A DNA stretch of 64,000 nt from contig OZ026515.1 in the NCBI GenBank assembly GCA_964019695.1, forward strand, positions 42,461,994 to 42,525,993, given 5' to 3'. Numbering within the stretch: the stretch's first letter is position 1; each line of letters starts with the position of its first letter. The notes below the pieces were generated by a model. That model saw only the letters and a list, made by a program, of their open reading frames with translations, was not told where the DNA came from and did not search any database. Origin of the DNA: Loripinus fragilis. Its lineage: Eukaryota > Mollusca > Bivalvia > Lucinida > Lucinidae. Both the position numbers and the translations under genes were made by a program. Below, one piece after another: positions 11,083-22,076 of the stretch.

Positions 11083-11928
11083 AAATATCAAGCAACAAAA
11101 TTTGAAACTGTCATCTGCTGCCAATTTGATTGGTGTTTTAAGGATTAATTGATGTAATTCTTACCAGGCCTTTTAAAATATTGCATTTTCCACTCCATGA
11201 CATTTCAAAGAAAACTTAATTTGTCTAAATGATATTTTTGTTGAATTTTCAATGGACTGTATTCAGGCCTCGAAATATCTTAAAATAATCACTTGCCCTG
11301 CATCACAAAAATTATTGGCATATATGAGAAAATATTTAATTTTCATTAGAAATATCAAAATTTTCACTTGCCCTGCAGCCTGAGGCACTCGTAAATACGA
11401 GCGGACGAGTGCTATTTTCGAGCCCTGGTATTCCAACTATTTATAGTTCCTGACTGAAATAAAGACTTGAAGAGTTGATTCATACTTCAGGCCGCAAAGT
11501 TATAAACTTTTTTCATGCTCAGCTCAAGTGAGCTGCTCATAAAAACTAAAATACTGACAAATGAAGAAGTTCTTGCTTTAAGTCGCTTTAATGAAAATAT
11601 CAAGCAACAAAATTTGAAACTGTCTTTTGCTGCCTATTTTGGTTGGTGCTTTAAGGATTAGTTGATGTAATTTTTACCAGGCCTTTAAAATATTGTATTT
11701 TCCACTCCATGACATTTCAAAGAAAACTTAATTTGTCTAAATGATATTTTTGTTGAATTTTCAATGGACTGTATTCCAACTATTTATAGTTCCTGACTGA
11801 AATAAAGACTTGAAGAGTTAATTCATACTTCAGGCCCCGAAGTTATAAACTTTTTTCATACTCAGCTCAACTGAGCTGCTCATAAAAACTAAAATACCGA
11901 CAAATGAAGAAGTTCTTGCTTTAAGTCG
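11083..11928 (+). repeat. Direct duplication of a ~330-bp segment, one copy holding a 163-bp insertion
   Basis: 11083-11576 and 11590-11928 match over their length, beginning 'gaaatatcaagcaacaaaat' and 'gaaaatatcaagcaacaaaa' and ending 'gaagttcttgctttaagtcg'. The second copy reads straight through 'gactgtattccaac'. The first is interrupted there by 163 bp, flanked on both sides by 'gtattc'. Confidence 0.85.
11265..11427 (+). mobile_element. 163-bp insertion with 6-bp target duplication
   Basis: It begins aggcctcgaaatatc and ends 'tattttcgagccctg', and contains 'acttgccctgca' twice. 'gtattc' lies at 11259-11264 and again at 11428-11433. The empty site is preserved in the neighbouring duplicate near 11775. 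The near-palindromic ends (ggcctcgaaa / ttttcgagcc) suggest a short inverted-terminal element. Confidence 0.75.
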
Positions 11929-12062
11929 CTTAGATGTTGTATTTATCATGCCCATAAATGTTAAAATGCCAAACAACTGTTGGCATTTTAACATTTATGA
12001 GCAGGATAAATTTCATGCTCAGCTGAGTTGAGCATGAAAAAGTTTTATACGCAGGGCCTGAT
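11929..12062. repeat. P9 hairpin
   Basis: A long perfect hairpin 'cataaatgttaaaatgcc' / 'ggcattttaacatttatg' with an outer 'catgctcagctgagttgagc'. Other copies are at 18045 and 40570. Confidence 0.75.
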
Positions 12063-12067
12063 GTTGG

Positions 12068-12297
12068 ATCAGTAACTCTTTCCTTGCTAGCAGCAAAATT
12101 TGACGTCTGCTGATAACCTTTGCAAACAGTTTGGATCAAGATCAGGGCTGACAGAACATCAGTCCTGATCTGGATCCAAAACATTTGACACTCTGATAGT
12201 GTTCATGAATTTTTTTTTTTAAAAAAGTTCATTTTGAAAAAAGTCAGCAGATGACAACAAGTGCAAGAAACATTTTCCAGCATGCAAAGAGTTAACC
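12068..12297 (+). repeat. P1 palindromic element
   Basis: It runs from 'taactctttccttgctagc' to 'agcatgcaaagagttaa'. It contains 'aacctttgcaaacagtttgg', a 'gatcagg' / 'cctgatc' hairpin, 'tttgacactctgatagtg' and an A-rich 3' part with 'gtcagcagatgac'. This is one of the most complete P1 copies. Confidence 0.75.
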
Positions 12298-12334
12298 TTG
12301 TACAATTTACAAATGACAAAATTAGGGGGTAACT

Positions 12335-12492
12335 ATAATCAAAAATTTTAATTTGGGAAGGTATATCGTCGGATATACGGTTGGAAATTTAGTTTTACAG
12401 CGACTTGCAAGTGGAGCCGTAAAACGTAATTTACGACCGTATATCCGATGATAGACCTCCCAAATTAAAGTTTTTGAATATAGTTATCCCCA
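12335..12492. repeat. P10 palindromic element
   Basis: Arms 'ataactataatcaaaaattt' / 'gaatatagttat' and 'tatatcgtcggatatac' / 'gtatatccgatgatag' pair across a 'ttttacagcgac' centre. The second copy is at 13497. Confidence 0.8.
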
Positions 12493-12745
12493 TTCTAAGG
12501 CACTTCTGCAGTTTCCTCTCAAATTGAAGAGTTGCAAGCTGCATAAAGCAGCACATCATCAAACGCAATGTGACGTAATAAATGACATCAAATTATTTCC
12601 CACAGTACATCGCAGGATAGGCTGTCGCAAATTTTTCAGAAGTAGCGTTACAAAAGCAAGTACATTAGAATCTTGTTTTTGTGCATATCGTCCTTACTTG
12701 GTAGGATGCCTGATTATGTATCAAAAATGTATATGTTATTGGGGA

Positions 12746-12942
12746 AGTGGAGCGCAGTGGCTCAATAGTAGAGCGTTAAACTGGGGATGAAAGTGTAATT
12801 TGAGTCTCACCACCCGGTGAAGTAACTATGTTGTGTCATTTAGCAAGACTGCTGCTTAGTATTGGTCAACCCAGGAAGATCCATCCCGACATGGTTGATA
12901 TTTGTTGACTGGGATGTAAAGTATCAAAACAAACAATGAAAT
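12746..12942 (+). mobile_element. SINE-A copy, diverged
   Basis: It has 'gcgcagtggctcaatagtag', a weakened B box 'gtaatttgagtctcacc', 'tcaacccaggaagatcc', and a tail 'gggatgtaaagtatc' then AAAACAAACAA. Confidence 0.7.
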
Positions 12943-13496
12943 AAATGTTTGCGGGTTCTGGCATTGTGTGGGATAGTACAACTGTAAACAATGCATAATT
13001 TTATCTCAGTACTTGTAGCGATACCTAAAATGCCATAAGAATGATTTTGATAGTTAATGATAGGATTTTTATTTTACTTTTCTTTTTAATGTTCACAATA
13101 GATGTACATTTGTATATTCAGTGTAAATAAAGAAAATTGTTTTGTTCTCAAGATTGTGTTAGTTAACTCTTTGCCTATTTGTGTTGTCTGGCACAGGACA
13201 TTTGAGCGGAAATTTCAAAAGGTCATAGTGGACATTTGAGCGTTTTTAAAGTGGACCAATGAGGGGGAAAAATACTGGTAGGCCTCTGTACAGGCAAATG
13301 GAGCAGGTACTTTGGTCACCATGGTCTTAATTGTACGCCTTCTTAGGCGTGTTACAAATAGTTAAAACTATCAATTACATGTATATGCGCCAGTAACCTG
13401 GGTTCCAGTCTGATAATTTTTTTTTTTATTTTTCCGTTTCTTGGTAAAATGACCAATAACGGACTACCGATACCTTTGATGAAGTATCTGTAGAAT
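12943..13496. other. AT-rich DNA, no gene recognised
   Basis: No coding exon was recognised. A short local repeat, 'ggacatttgagcg' at about 13198 and 13230, is the only structure noted. Confidence 0.45.
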
Positions 13497-13665
13497 GAGG
13501 ATAACCATATTCAAAATTTTCTTTTGGGGAGGTGTATCGTCGGATATACTTTTCGAAATCACAATTTACGGCTCCGCTTACACGTCGCCGTAAAACTAAA
13601 TTTCCGACCTTTTACGACGATATACCTCCCCAAATGAAGATTTTGAATTCAGTTATCCTCTAATT
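13497..13665. repeat. P10 palindromic element, second copy
   Basis: Arms 'ggataaccatattcaaaat' / 'attttgaattcagttatcc' and 'tggggaggtgtatcgtcgg' / 'gacgatatacctcccca' pair around 'ttacggctccgc'. Confidence 0.8.
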
Positions 13666-15350
13666 TTACGCACCAGACCAGAGGATCTGTGTCAATATCA
13701 AAGATGGCAACTGGAATCCCATGATGAAAGATCGGAAGTACCACAAGGGGGGCAACATTGGAGATAGAAAATGCCTCTGTGCTCAATGTATACTCGTTAT
13801 CGCCTTCAGACATTCATCATATATTACAATTTCTACACAGGCCAGCCTTACAGGGTCTTGTTGTACAGACTTAAACCTGAGCACTTCGGATATGTCATTG
13901 GACTGGTAATTGATAAGACTTACAAGACTGGCGGTCCTGTGGTCTAAACGGACGCCATTTTACAGAAGTAAACGGCTGAATTTGAGGGAAGAATGGGAGC
14001 AGAACTTATGAAAATAACAACCAATGCATCCAAAGTTTGAATCAACGCCATCATCATCTAAAAGCATACGGCTCCAAGAAAGTTTATTTGGAATCTACCT
14101 GTTCCCTAGTGAGTGGTTGAGTGTGCTTGTCAAAATTGGACTCATTTCTTAGTGGTTTTTAGGGGCGGAAAATGTGCGGAATGTTACTTAATGTTTTGGT
14201 AATTTGAAGTCACAAGTGACTACAAAAAGGCCTGATCACAACCGTATGTACAAACTCCAGCGAATGTAAAAACAAATCACGCAGCACATAATGGAATGCT
14301 CAATTAAATGTCTGGGGTAGTATGATAAACAAAGTATTCTAAAGGAAAACATCAAACTATTAAGAGCAATAGAAGCTGATAGGACGTTATGTTTGGCAAA
14401 CAGCACCCATGTGTGCCTAAAAGGATTACCATGTTTATTTTGCTACTTCTAAGATACAGAATTTGTTTTACTGTGGACAAATAAATACCTGAAAAGTTTA
14501 CTTACTTGAAGCAAGGAAGAAGGCAAAGATCAGGAAAGATACAATTAAGTACCATACCTAACCCAGGACACCATATGGGAAAGTGACAAAAACACAAGAA
14601 AACCTCACATACAAGAGAGCCAAGAGGCCAGCCCTTTCCTAGCAGGTGGCCACAAGGCTGCAATGAACAGATAAGACAGCATGACAGGCACGAAACATAA
14701 ATAGCAAAAAGGATTCACAAAAGAAGCACTTTTGGAAGGGTCAGTAAAATATTTTTACTGGAGGGCTTAAACTAGTTCATGATACCAGCCTCACCTTTAT
14801 TTCTGTTGTGGATCGGGACAAATAGATGTTTGGTTCTCATGAAAGATCCCTAACTTATCGATGTATCATCTCCCAGTAAATACAAATTGAGATATAAAAA
14901 GGAGATAAAGCAAACATAAGGGCTCAACATTTTATACAACTGAATACTGGAGTAAAAGAAATCCAACAGTTAAACCCAGGTGGGCCTGACAACAGATTCA
15001 ACATCAGGTCCTAAACCTCTCATCTATAGATAAGTACATTTAAGTCGGAGGTGTGATAGAGTCTGAATTCCGACCCGCCGGCGTGCAATTAAAGAGGAAA
15101 GCAAAGTTGCCAACCCTGATTGGATTGAATCGGTCAACACAGAGACGAAAATAAATAATGAGACAAGGGTCAGAGCGGCATGAGCCATGAATTTTGTCAA
15201 TTCGTCAGATGTGAGCTAAGATCCTTTGTATTGGGCGCTGCTGTGGGGGTATGCGCTATATCTCACCAACACTGAGCTTTCAAAATATCAGCTGCTAACA
15301 CGTTTAATTGTGCACTTCTATCTAGAGGTATGACATACATAAAAATGTAT
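13666..15350. other. Mostly unassigned DNA with a coding-like dispersed repeat
   Basis: No intact gene. A 58-codon frame at 13771-13947 (+) has protein-like composition (RLKPEHFGYVIGLVIDKTYK) but I do not recognise it. The repeat at 14507-14710 is listed separately. Confidence 0.4.
14507..14710 (+). repeat. Coding-like dispersed repeat, copy 2
   Basis: The + strand translation gives VPYLTQDTIWESDKNT and SQEASPFLAGGHKAAMN. The copies at 321-468 (-) and 39536-39722 (+) give related peptides (NQVPHLTVDT and SQEVSPF; VSRLTQDNTWESD and EVSPFPAGDHKAT). The same frame is readable in all three, though stops occur. Confidence 0.6.
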
Positions 15351-15355
15351 GTACA

Positions 15356-15379
15356 AACGCGCGCGCGTGTGTGTGTGTC
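15356..15379. repeat. CG/TG microsatellite
   Basis: An alternating CGCGCGCG then TGTGTGTGTG run, which could form left-handed DNA (inference). Confidence 0.8.
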
Positions 15380-15589
15380 CCATGATGCTTGTATCATTTT
15401 GTATACATGTAATTAATCTTTGTATTTTACACTTGTATTTTTGGTAGTTTATAGAGAGCCTCTTGGAAGAATAGCTGTTTTTACTTAATGTGTTACCCTC
15501 AGAAAATAAAGACTATTTTTATTTATTACATGTATAATTATTGTAAGTATTTACGTATTTATACGTCTACTGCATATATTCAAATCTTT

Positions 15590-15725
15590 TACCATGGAAG
15601 GCGATCAAGCAAACACTATTGACCCTGATCAGAATGTCAGTCTTGGGGAGCAGTCTGATATAGGTCCATATTATTTGCAATGTTGAAGTATATATCATGT
15701 AAATGGCGGGAAAACCGTTTAACCG
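15590..15725. repeat. P3 element, partial
   Basis: It has 'aagcaaacactattgaccc', 'gggagcagtctgatatagg' and an end 'aaatggcgggaaaaccg'. Confidence 0.5.
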
Positions 15726-16160
15726 ACAAACAAAAAAAAACAGGTTTCAGACAAATACTGACGTATATTCAACACATTGAAAACTTTTCGCTTTTGCAAC
15801 TTTTAAAGTGCACACGTTATGACCACCAAGAAAATCGTGATCGTAGATACATTTAGTTTCTACCAATGTTCATACGTATGCACATACGGCAAAATGAAAT
15901 GCGAGGGGCGTTCGTTTAATTCTGGCACTAATGCGCCTCCTTATCACATGAGTATTAGTGCGGTGAAATCATGGATGATGGAACGAAATTTTGTTTGATT
16001 CTGTTCTCTCTTTCAAAAATTATTGAAAAAACATGCGCCGTCGTAATACACTTAAATAAGGTGTGTTCAATGAAAACTCTAGCATGTTTTGATTTAAAGG
16101 TCGCGCTAATCTGAACAATTCAGGTCCACAGAATTGTGTTAGATTCAAAGAACATCTGCA

Positions 16161-16538
16161 GTGTCCAAAAAGTTCGTTTTCTGGTGCCGCAAGAAATTTC
16201 AAGATGGCCTCATTACAAGATGGAGCCAAAAACTGTTGTTGTCAATGCGAACAGTGGCAGGCCTGATTAAACGAGACGCCAGACTTACAGTGAAAAATAT
16301 TGCCCAAAGTGTTGACATATCATCAGGGTCAGTTCATAAGATTTTGACAGTTAAACGTAGAAAGGGTTTTTACTCCATGTGCCCCCATCGCTTGCCTAAA
16401 GAGCAAAAAGGCTACTCGTTTGAAAATGTCCATTTTTTACAAAAGTGCCAGATTTGTGACAAATCTAAACCATCAGAACCACTTACAGTTTATGGAACCC
16501 GGATATATAAAGTTTTGAGCCCCGGGACGTGTCAATAA
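16161..16538 (+). pseudogene. mariner transposase, N-terminal part
   Basis: A 125-codon frame contains a helix-turn-helix segment, RLTVKNIAQSVDISSGSVHK, typical of the second HTH of mariner transposases. The family pattern 'ARWVPHLLT-EQK' is recognisable in altered form (SMCPHRLPKEQK). The frame starts inside the protein, and the true N terminus upstream is disrupted. After about codon 95 the match fades. The catalytic domain's first Asp is not found here. It is broken by substitutions, a stop and the nested P11 insertion, so it should not produce active enzyme. Confidence 0.8.
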
Positions 16539-16644
16539 TAAGCAGTGGCTGTGTAAAGACAAGCTAGGTCTATCATCATAAAAAGTACAAAAAGCGCGGA
16601 AAATGTTTCACATGCCTTATTTTCGAATCCCGATTGGTCAATTA

Positions 16645-17028
16645 TTTAAGTTTAAAGCTGCATAGTCTGCAACTTTTGATCTTTTAATTTTTGAAATAAT
16701 GCTTCTATTTTTCAAGTACACAGTAAAAAAAGAAAAATTCAGGTATACATTTTACCAATTTCGTAAATCTTTACAAATTATCAGTAGCAAAACAACAGCA
16801 TTTATGTTAAAACTTGACTGTCTCTAATTATTGGAGGGACGCAAATAATTACCAACAAGAGAAAAAACACCCGTTTTAGAAGATAATTCACTTTTCCATG
16901 CAGTTTTCAGCTATAGTGAACAGATTTATTGTGAAAACTTAACTTAGTTCTGCTTTAACAAATGATTTTAAAAGAAAAGAATTTTTTTCGAAAAATGTTC
17001 ATAGTTGCAGACTTAGTCTCTTTAAGTG
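16645..17028. repeat. P11 palindromic element nested in the mariner
   Basis: Ends 'tttaaagctgcatagtctgc' and 'gcagacttagtctctttaa' are inverted. The whole ~380 bp matches 42305-42678, including 'attcaggtatacattttacc' and 'attattggagggac'. It must have inserted after the mariner. Confidence 0.85.
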
Positions 17029-17116
17029 CCAGAGGTCGAAAAGTTACAGGTAAGTTCTTTTAAGAAAAATGGAAAAAAAAACATGAGAAAAGCAACCATG
17101 AAACCGATATAAGAGG

Positions 17117-17260
17117 CCTGTGTCTTATTCATGACAATGCAGATGACCACAAGAGCAATCTGGTTCAGGATTTCCTAGAAATGAAAATTGTGGTACAGCT
17201 CCCCAATCCGCCTCATTCACCAGACTTGATTAGTCTTGAGTCCCTGTGACTTTTTCTAAA
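17117..17260 (+). pseudogene. mariner transposase, catalytic C-terminal fragment
   Basis: The frame reads CLIHDNADDHKSN and then LPNPPHSPDL. These correspond to the HDNA-x-H and PHPPYSPDL motifs that carry the second catalytic Asp and precede the third. The usual 'PCDFFLF' follows only in a shifted frame (PCDFF), indicating a one-base indel at about 17240. Together with 16161-16538 this is one inactivated gene interrupted by P11. Confidence 0.82.
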
Positions 17261-17724
17261 GCAAACTCTCCAGGCGTCGGTATGAGCCTCAAAGTGCTGT
17301 TGGCAGCGCCATTTTTCAGTGTCTACAGGTGGTGCCCAAAACGTCTATTTGCATTCAGAGCCTGGATTTTAAGACGAGAAACTGAGTTTCTGTCAAGGGA
17401 GAACACATCAACCGATTGAAATGAACTCATAATGCGCCTTGCAGAATTCCAGTGTCACAATTAAATGAACGCCCCTCGTGTGTACATGTGCAGCCAGCTT
17501 TAGAGGCGGGTGTATAGAGAACTCATTTGACTTGTTTGGGAAAGCAATTGTTGATTCAAAATAGTATGTTCTCGAATTCCATGGTACATCTATATATTCT
17601 CTCCACCTATGATCACTTATGCATGTTATGGGCGCAACGCCCTTTTCGTTTTGAATATTTTTCAGTTGAAAGGAATGCATAATTTGTAATGAAGAGTCGT
17701 GACAACAAGCTGCATAGTAAGAAT

Positions 17725-17930
17725 TTTAACCCTTGTAGCGCCAGTCTGCTTTATCGTATGCTGAAATATTTTAGAAACCATGTTGACACAGAACAGATTG
17801 TTTCTGTAGGAGCAGTCTGATCTGGGCCCATACTGTTTGCCACTATTCTTGCATCTTCCAAACAAAAAGCTCAAAATGGCATTACGTATGGACAAATAAA
17901 AAATTGTGAACTTTTGGTTTAAACTTCAAG
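17725..17930. repeat. P2-related palindromic element
   Basis: It has 'ttaacccttgtagcgccag', 'ggagcagtctgatctgggcc' and 'catactgtttgccac'. Ends match P2 only partly. Confidence 0.5.
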
Positions 17931-18044
17931 CATAGCAAACGACAACGTTAGCGAACTTTTGTTTCGGCTGCTGATCTGAAAACAATGTAGATCCTGATCA
18001 GCTGGCATTCTACAAAACAACAATTCGCGAGCATTTGCGGCTTA

Positions 18045-18290
18045 GAACCAGGCAACTCTTTCCATGCTCAACTCAGCTGAGCACGAAATTTGTCCTGCTC
18101 ATAAATGTTAAAACTATTGTTAGCATTTTAACATTAATGAGCATGATAAATATAAATACACTACATCTGAGAGACTTAAGTTAAAGCAAGCAACTGCTTC
18201 ATTTGTCGGTATTTTAGTTTTTACGAGCAGTTAAAATTTCGTGCTCAGTTGAGATGAGCATGAAAAACGTTTTATAACCCCGGGGCCAGA
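18045..18290. repeat. P9 palindromic element
   Basis: Inner hairpin 'cataaatgttaaaac' / 'gcattttaacattaatg' and outer 'catgctcaactcagctgagc'. It contains 'actgcttcatttgtcggtat', shared in reverse with 11560-11930. Confidence 0.7.
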
Positions 18291-18374
18291 TATAGAGAAA
18301 GGCTACTGTGAAATCGAACTCCCTGGTTGGACTTTACAGCTGCCCACTCGGATGCTGGCCATTTCTGTCACAAT

Positions 18375-18715
18375 ATGCATACGCGGATCCTATACCGATC
18401 CAGAAAGTTAAGTCAGAGGGGTCCAACTTTGACAACGTTATTTAGTTGATGAGTGGAGGGATAATCCAAATACGACTATAAGCGGGCTATCATCGGCCCA
18501 CCAGAGAAACGCCATTAAGGCGTTTCGCTGGCATGCCGACGAATCATTAAATGGCGTTTCGCTGGCGTGCCGACGATGGCCCAACATTGAATGCTGGCTT
18601 GGAAGCTTTGTGATTTTCAGGGAATCCAAGAAACCCTATATATTTGTGATTCTTCAGGGGGGGGGGGGGGGGTTGAGGGGCGGACACCCTGTCCCCCTCT
18701 GGATCCGCGCATGAT
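18375..18715. repeat. P12 element with a poly-G run
   Basis: It runs from 'gcggatcctataccgatcca' to 'ccctctggatccgcgcatg', with inverted 'atccagagg'-type ends. It contains two 'gccatta(a)...tggcgtttcgctgg' arms and a run of 16 G at 18657-18672. The second copy is at 27990-28266, and a partial one at 19185-19290. Confidence 0.7.
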
Positions 18716-19009
18716 ATGATCATGTGCTATTCAGTTGTTCCACGTGGCTAAATTTCGTGACTTACTGTCGAATCAAATGCCTCATCAAGAATCTCACATT
18801 TCATAACAATTAATAATTATGTTGGTGAAACTACATAGAGCGATAGAAAGAGACCTTTTAAGAATAGCGGATAACTCAAATAGATCAGACTGTCCACCCA
18901 AAAGGGCTCAGTCAATATTGGGAAGCAGAGTGAATGATGAATCGGTATGCCTAACGTAAAACGAGCTCATCTTTATCAGAAGACGCATCAGGACTTGATC
19001 GAATCCAGG

Positions 19010-19300
19010 CCCCACTTTGCCTGCTCGAGTCAGCTGCTACAGTTTAGACACAGATCAGGACCGATAAAATACCGTTATTCCTGAAAGATTAAAAAAACTC
19101 ATCAGACTACAAAAAGCGTAAACATACCCAGCGTGCAAAGAGCTATATATATCATTTTGAGTAACTGTAGCCCAGTAAACATTTAAAAGAGGGTCGCCAC
19201 TGAAACGCCATTTGAATGTCGTTTCGCTGGTGGGCCGACGGTGGCCCGACACTGTTTGCTGGCTGGGAAGTGAGCCGTGGTACTTATCATCTAAGTGTGG
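19010..19300. repeat. Remains of P1 and P12
   Basis: 19020-19150 has P1 pieces ('acacagatcaggaccga', 'cagcgtgcaaagagc'). 19190-19275 matches P12 ('gaaacgccatttgaatg', 'tcgtttcgctggtgggcc'). Confidence 0.45.
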
Positions 19301-19449
19301 CCAGGATCCGCCCAGTTCAATGCTCGGCGTAGTTCTAAGTATAGATGGAGGTGCTCCCGAAACAGTAGACATCTGCTACAGACTTTATTAACCGACGAGA
19401 ATGGGAATTAGAACCATTATCACGTGAACTGGTCCAAATATTTACCACG

Positions 19450-19645
19450 AAAGCGTCAACATCAAATGTCGTCTGCTTATTTTTTTAAGTTTCTTCACAA
19501 ACAGTGTAGACTCAGATCAGACTGCATTCTGATGTTTGTCCACACTGTTTGTCTCTATACTTTATTTCTTTTTAGTATTGATATTGTTGGTAGGCATATG
19601 CAGCAGACGACTTCAGAAGACGACATTTTCAGATGCATTTTTGCA
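19450..19645. repeat. Palindromic element of the shared-core type
   Basis: Arms 'gtcgtctgcttat' / 'gcagcagacgac', and a core 'acagtgtagactcagatcag' with 'gtccacactgtttgt'. The core matches P2/P3, but the ends do not match other families here. Confidence 0.5.
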
Positions 19646-19873
19646 GGTGCTTTAATATTTAAAAGGAGTAACCTGTCGTGCGACCGCGATGCTGCAGTTG
19701 TAACATAGGAATGTAATTGTTTTGGCCTATTGCGTAATGACATACAAAATGCGTATGCAACGCGACCAACGATGGTTTTATTATTTTCACATAATCGATG
19801 AATGATAATGACCATCTTTGCTAAATCCATGTGCGCCAATGCACGAGATTTTGACACTTTAATATCGCATCAG

Positions 19874-19950
19874 CCGCCAGCAAAGAAGGCGCAGTCGAGA
19901 CTGCGCATGTGCGCAGACTCGACTGCGCTTTCGTTGCTCGCAAAGTTTAT
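19874..19950. repeat. Short perfect hairpin
   Basis: gcgcagtcgagactgcgcat pairs with 'gcgcagactcgactgcgc' near 19890-19930. A similar one ('actgcgcagatgcgcagg') is at 26282-26335. Confidence 0.6.
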
Positions 19951-20454
19951 GTGCAGATAAAGACCTAGAGCAAAAAGTAGAGCTCTAACCCCACTTGATA
20001 CGTGAGCATGTGTGTTCATTGTGCATATACAGGTATGCGGTAAGTATTTTAAAGTTTCACAATGCAGCAGCCCATATTTAGACTAATAAAAGTACAAAAT
20101 TGCTGCAAAGTATTATACACAGTCCCAAAATATAGTGTGATAACTTCTGACTAATGCAATGTTTTATATCAGTTTTATTAAATGTTATGATTTTTTTTTT
20201 AAAAAAATAGACTGTATACAACGCCCAAAAAGATACGCACACCAAAGGAAGACTACTGAAACAAGCAGCGATCCTCTTTAATTGCGCCCCTTTTCAAACT
20301 GGGAACTTCTCTTAAAGGAAAGAATTTGCTCATCCTATTTATAAATGGGTTTTCAAGTTATTGTGCTTTTAATAATTTCACTGCATTTTTGTTTCAAACA
20401 AAACAATGGTAAACTCATCACCAAATGCAGTAACTTGCTAAAATGTAACAATAG

Positions 20455-20645
20455 CTTAACTCTTTACTTTTGCTGTCTGCTGGTAACCGACTTTGCAAAC
20501 ATAACGTCGGTCCTGACCTGGGTCCAAACCGCTTGACACTCTGATAGTGTTCCTGAAAGAAATTTTTGAAAAAGTTAAATTTGAAAAAAAGTAAGCAGAG
20601 ACGACAGCAACGGCATGAAAAAATACCAAGCATGCAATGAGTTAA
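20455..20645 (+). repeat. P1 palindromic element
   Basis: It runs from 'ttaactctttacttttgctg' to 'agcatgcaatgagttaa', with 'cgctTGACACTCTGATAGTG' and 'aaagtaagcagagacgac' inside. Confidence 0.7.
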
Positions 20646-20680
20646 TGCAGCATCATTGTCATTGGTATGCCAATGCCATT

Positions 20681-20924
20681 AACCCTTAAAGCGCCAAGAA
20701 AAAATGCATCTGAAAATGTCGTCTGCTGAAGTCGTGTGCTGCAAATAATTGCCTAGCATTACTGACAAATTAAGGATAGAAGCAAACAGCGTGGACCCAG
20801 AACAGACTGCTCCTATAGGAGCAGTCTGATCTGGGTTCACACTGTTTGCCATTGAGGCTTCTTAAACATTTCAGCAGACGAGAAAAGATGACGACTTTTG
20901 TTGCGATTGACGCATTAAGGGTTA
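20681..20924. repeat. P2 palindromic element flanked by ~40-bp direct repeats
   Basis: Inverted ends are 'aacccttaaagcgccaa' and 'gacgcattaagggtt'. The core is 'gactgctcctataggagcag'. The flanks 'ttaatgcagcatcattg...ccattaa' (about 20642-20681 and 20922-20961) are nearly the same, much longer than a normal target duplication. Confidence 0.8.
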
Positions 20925-21315
20925 ATGCAGCATCATTGGCATTCGTATGTCAATGCCATTAACTTCAGTGAGTTACAGAATGAGTGCGGTAACAGATATT
21001 CCAATTGTAAGGCAAAATGTGTTTAGTCTTGCAAGAGTTGATGTCCTACACACCAGAAAACAAAAAAAGTCCTTTTTTTCAAGCTTAGCTATGTAGATGT
21101 TTGTGAAAGCCAATATTTATGAATGTCGGGTAGCCTTTGTGTGCAGCTAACCGTAAAGTACACTTGTTACCTGGTTTCCTTGCTTTCAAATGACACACAA
21201 AGAAACATGAAACCAGCTTAGTTCCATTATATTGAATAAAAAACAAATATACCACCGTGTAAAACCAATAACGCAAACGGCTCCGTTAGGATACTGTCGA
21301 TCTTGACTCATCATT

Positions 21316-22076
21316 ATGCCCCCAACTTTGGAAAAGTTGAAGGGGCATATTGCTTTGTAGGGCTTGTCCGTGCGTCCTTCTGTCCGTCCGTACGAGCGTC
21401 CGTTCAAAATTTATTAAGAGACAGTTTTTGAAATTTCATATATGTATTCCTCATCAAAAATTAATTGGCATAATATAACAGCTATGAGCTTCAAACTTGG
21501 CCAACTAATAGAGGATAATGAGTAGATAACCTGCGAAAATAAAAATAAAAAGTTATTTTATTTTTTTTGACTTATTGCCCTTTGCAAATTTGGACATTGA
21601 AAACCTGTAGTCAAGATATCCCAAAAACTATTACAGCTAGTAGATAAATTACCTGGTCGAAATTTTTAAAAAAGTATTTTACTTTTTTGAGTTATTGCCC
21701 TTTGCAAATTTGGGCATTGGAAACTTGTAATCAAGATATCTCAAAATAATTATAGCTAGCAGCTTCAAACATGGTCAGTTGTTAGAAGATGATGAGTAGA
21801 TTACCTGGTGAAAGTAAAAACAAGTTATTTTTTTAGTTATTGCCCTTTGTAACTTTGGGCATTGAAAACTTTAATAAAGATACATGTATCGAAACATTTG
21901 ATAGCTAGCAGCTTCAATGTTTGTCAGCTGATACTTGGGGAAATTATTTTTTTGTTTTAGTTCAAATTAGATCAGCTGATAGAGGATGATAAGTAGTATA
22001 ATAGTAGCTAGAAGCTTAAAATTTAAGTTAACCCTTATGTTATGAACCCTTCTTGACAAGCAAAGGGTTGGGGCAT
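21316..22076 (+). mobile_element. T2 element
   Basis: It begins with the hairpin 'atgcccccaactttgg' / 'aaaagttgaaggggcat' and ends 'gggttggggcat', inverted to the start. A CCGTCCGT-rich patch follows the start. An internal unit with 'ttattgccctttgcaaattt' recurs at about 21573, 21693 and 21836. No transposase is visible. A reverse-orientation copy is at 39745-40365. Confidence 0.65.

Larger units (their letters stand above)
15902..17478 (+). mobile_element. mariner-type transposon relic
   Basis: Inverted ends are cgaggggcgttcgtttaatt (15902-15921) and its near-perfect reverse complement (about 17459-17478). The interior encodes transposase pieces at 16161-16538 and about 17117-17260. Subtracting the nested P11 (~380 bp) leaves ~1.2 kb, close to the usual mariner length of ~1.3 kb. 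Target duplication (TA) is not clear at either edge. Confidence 0.85.
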
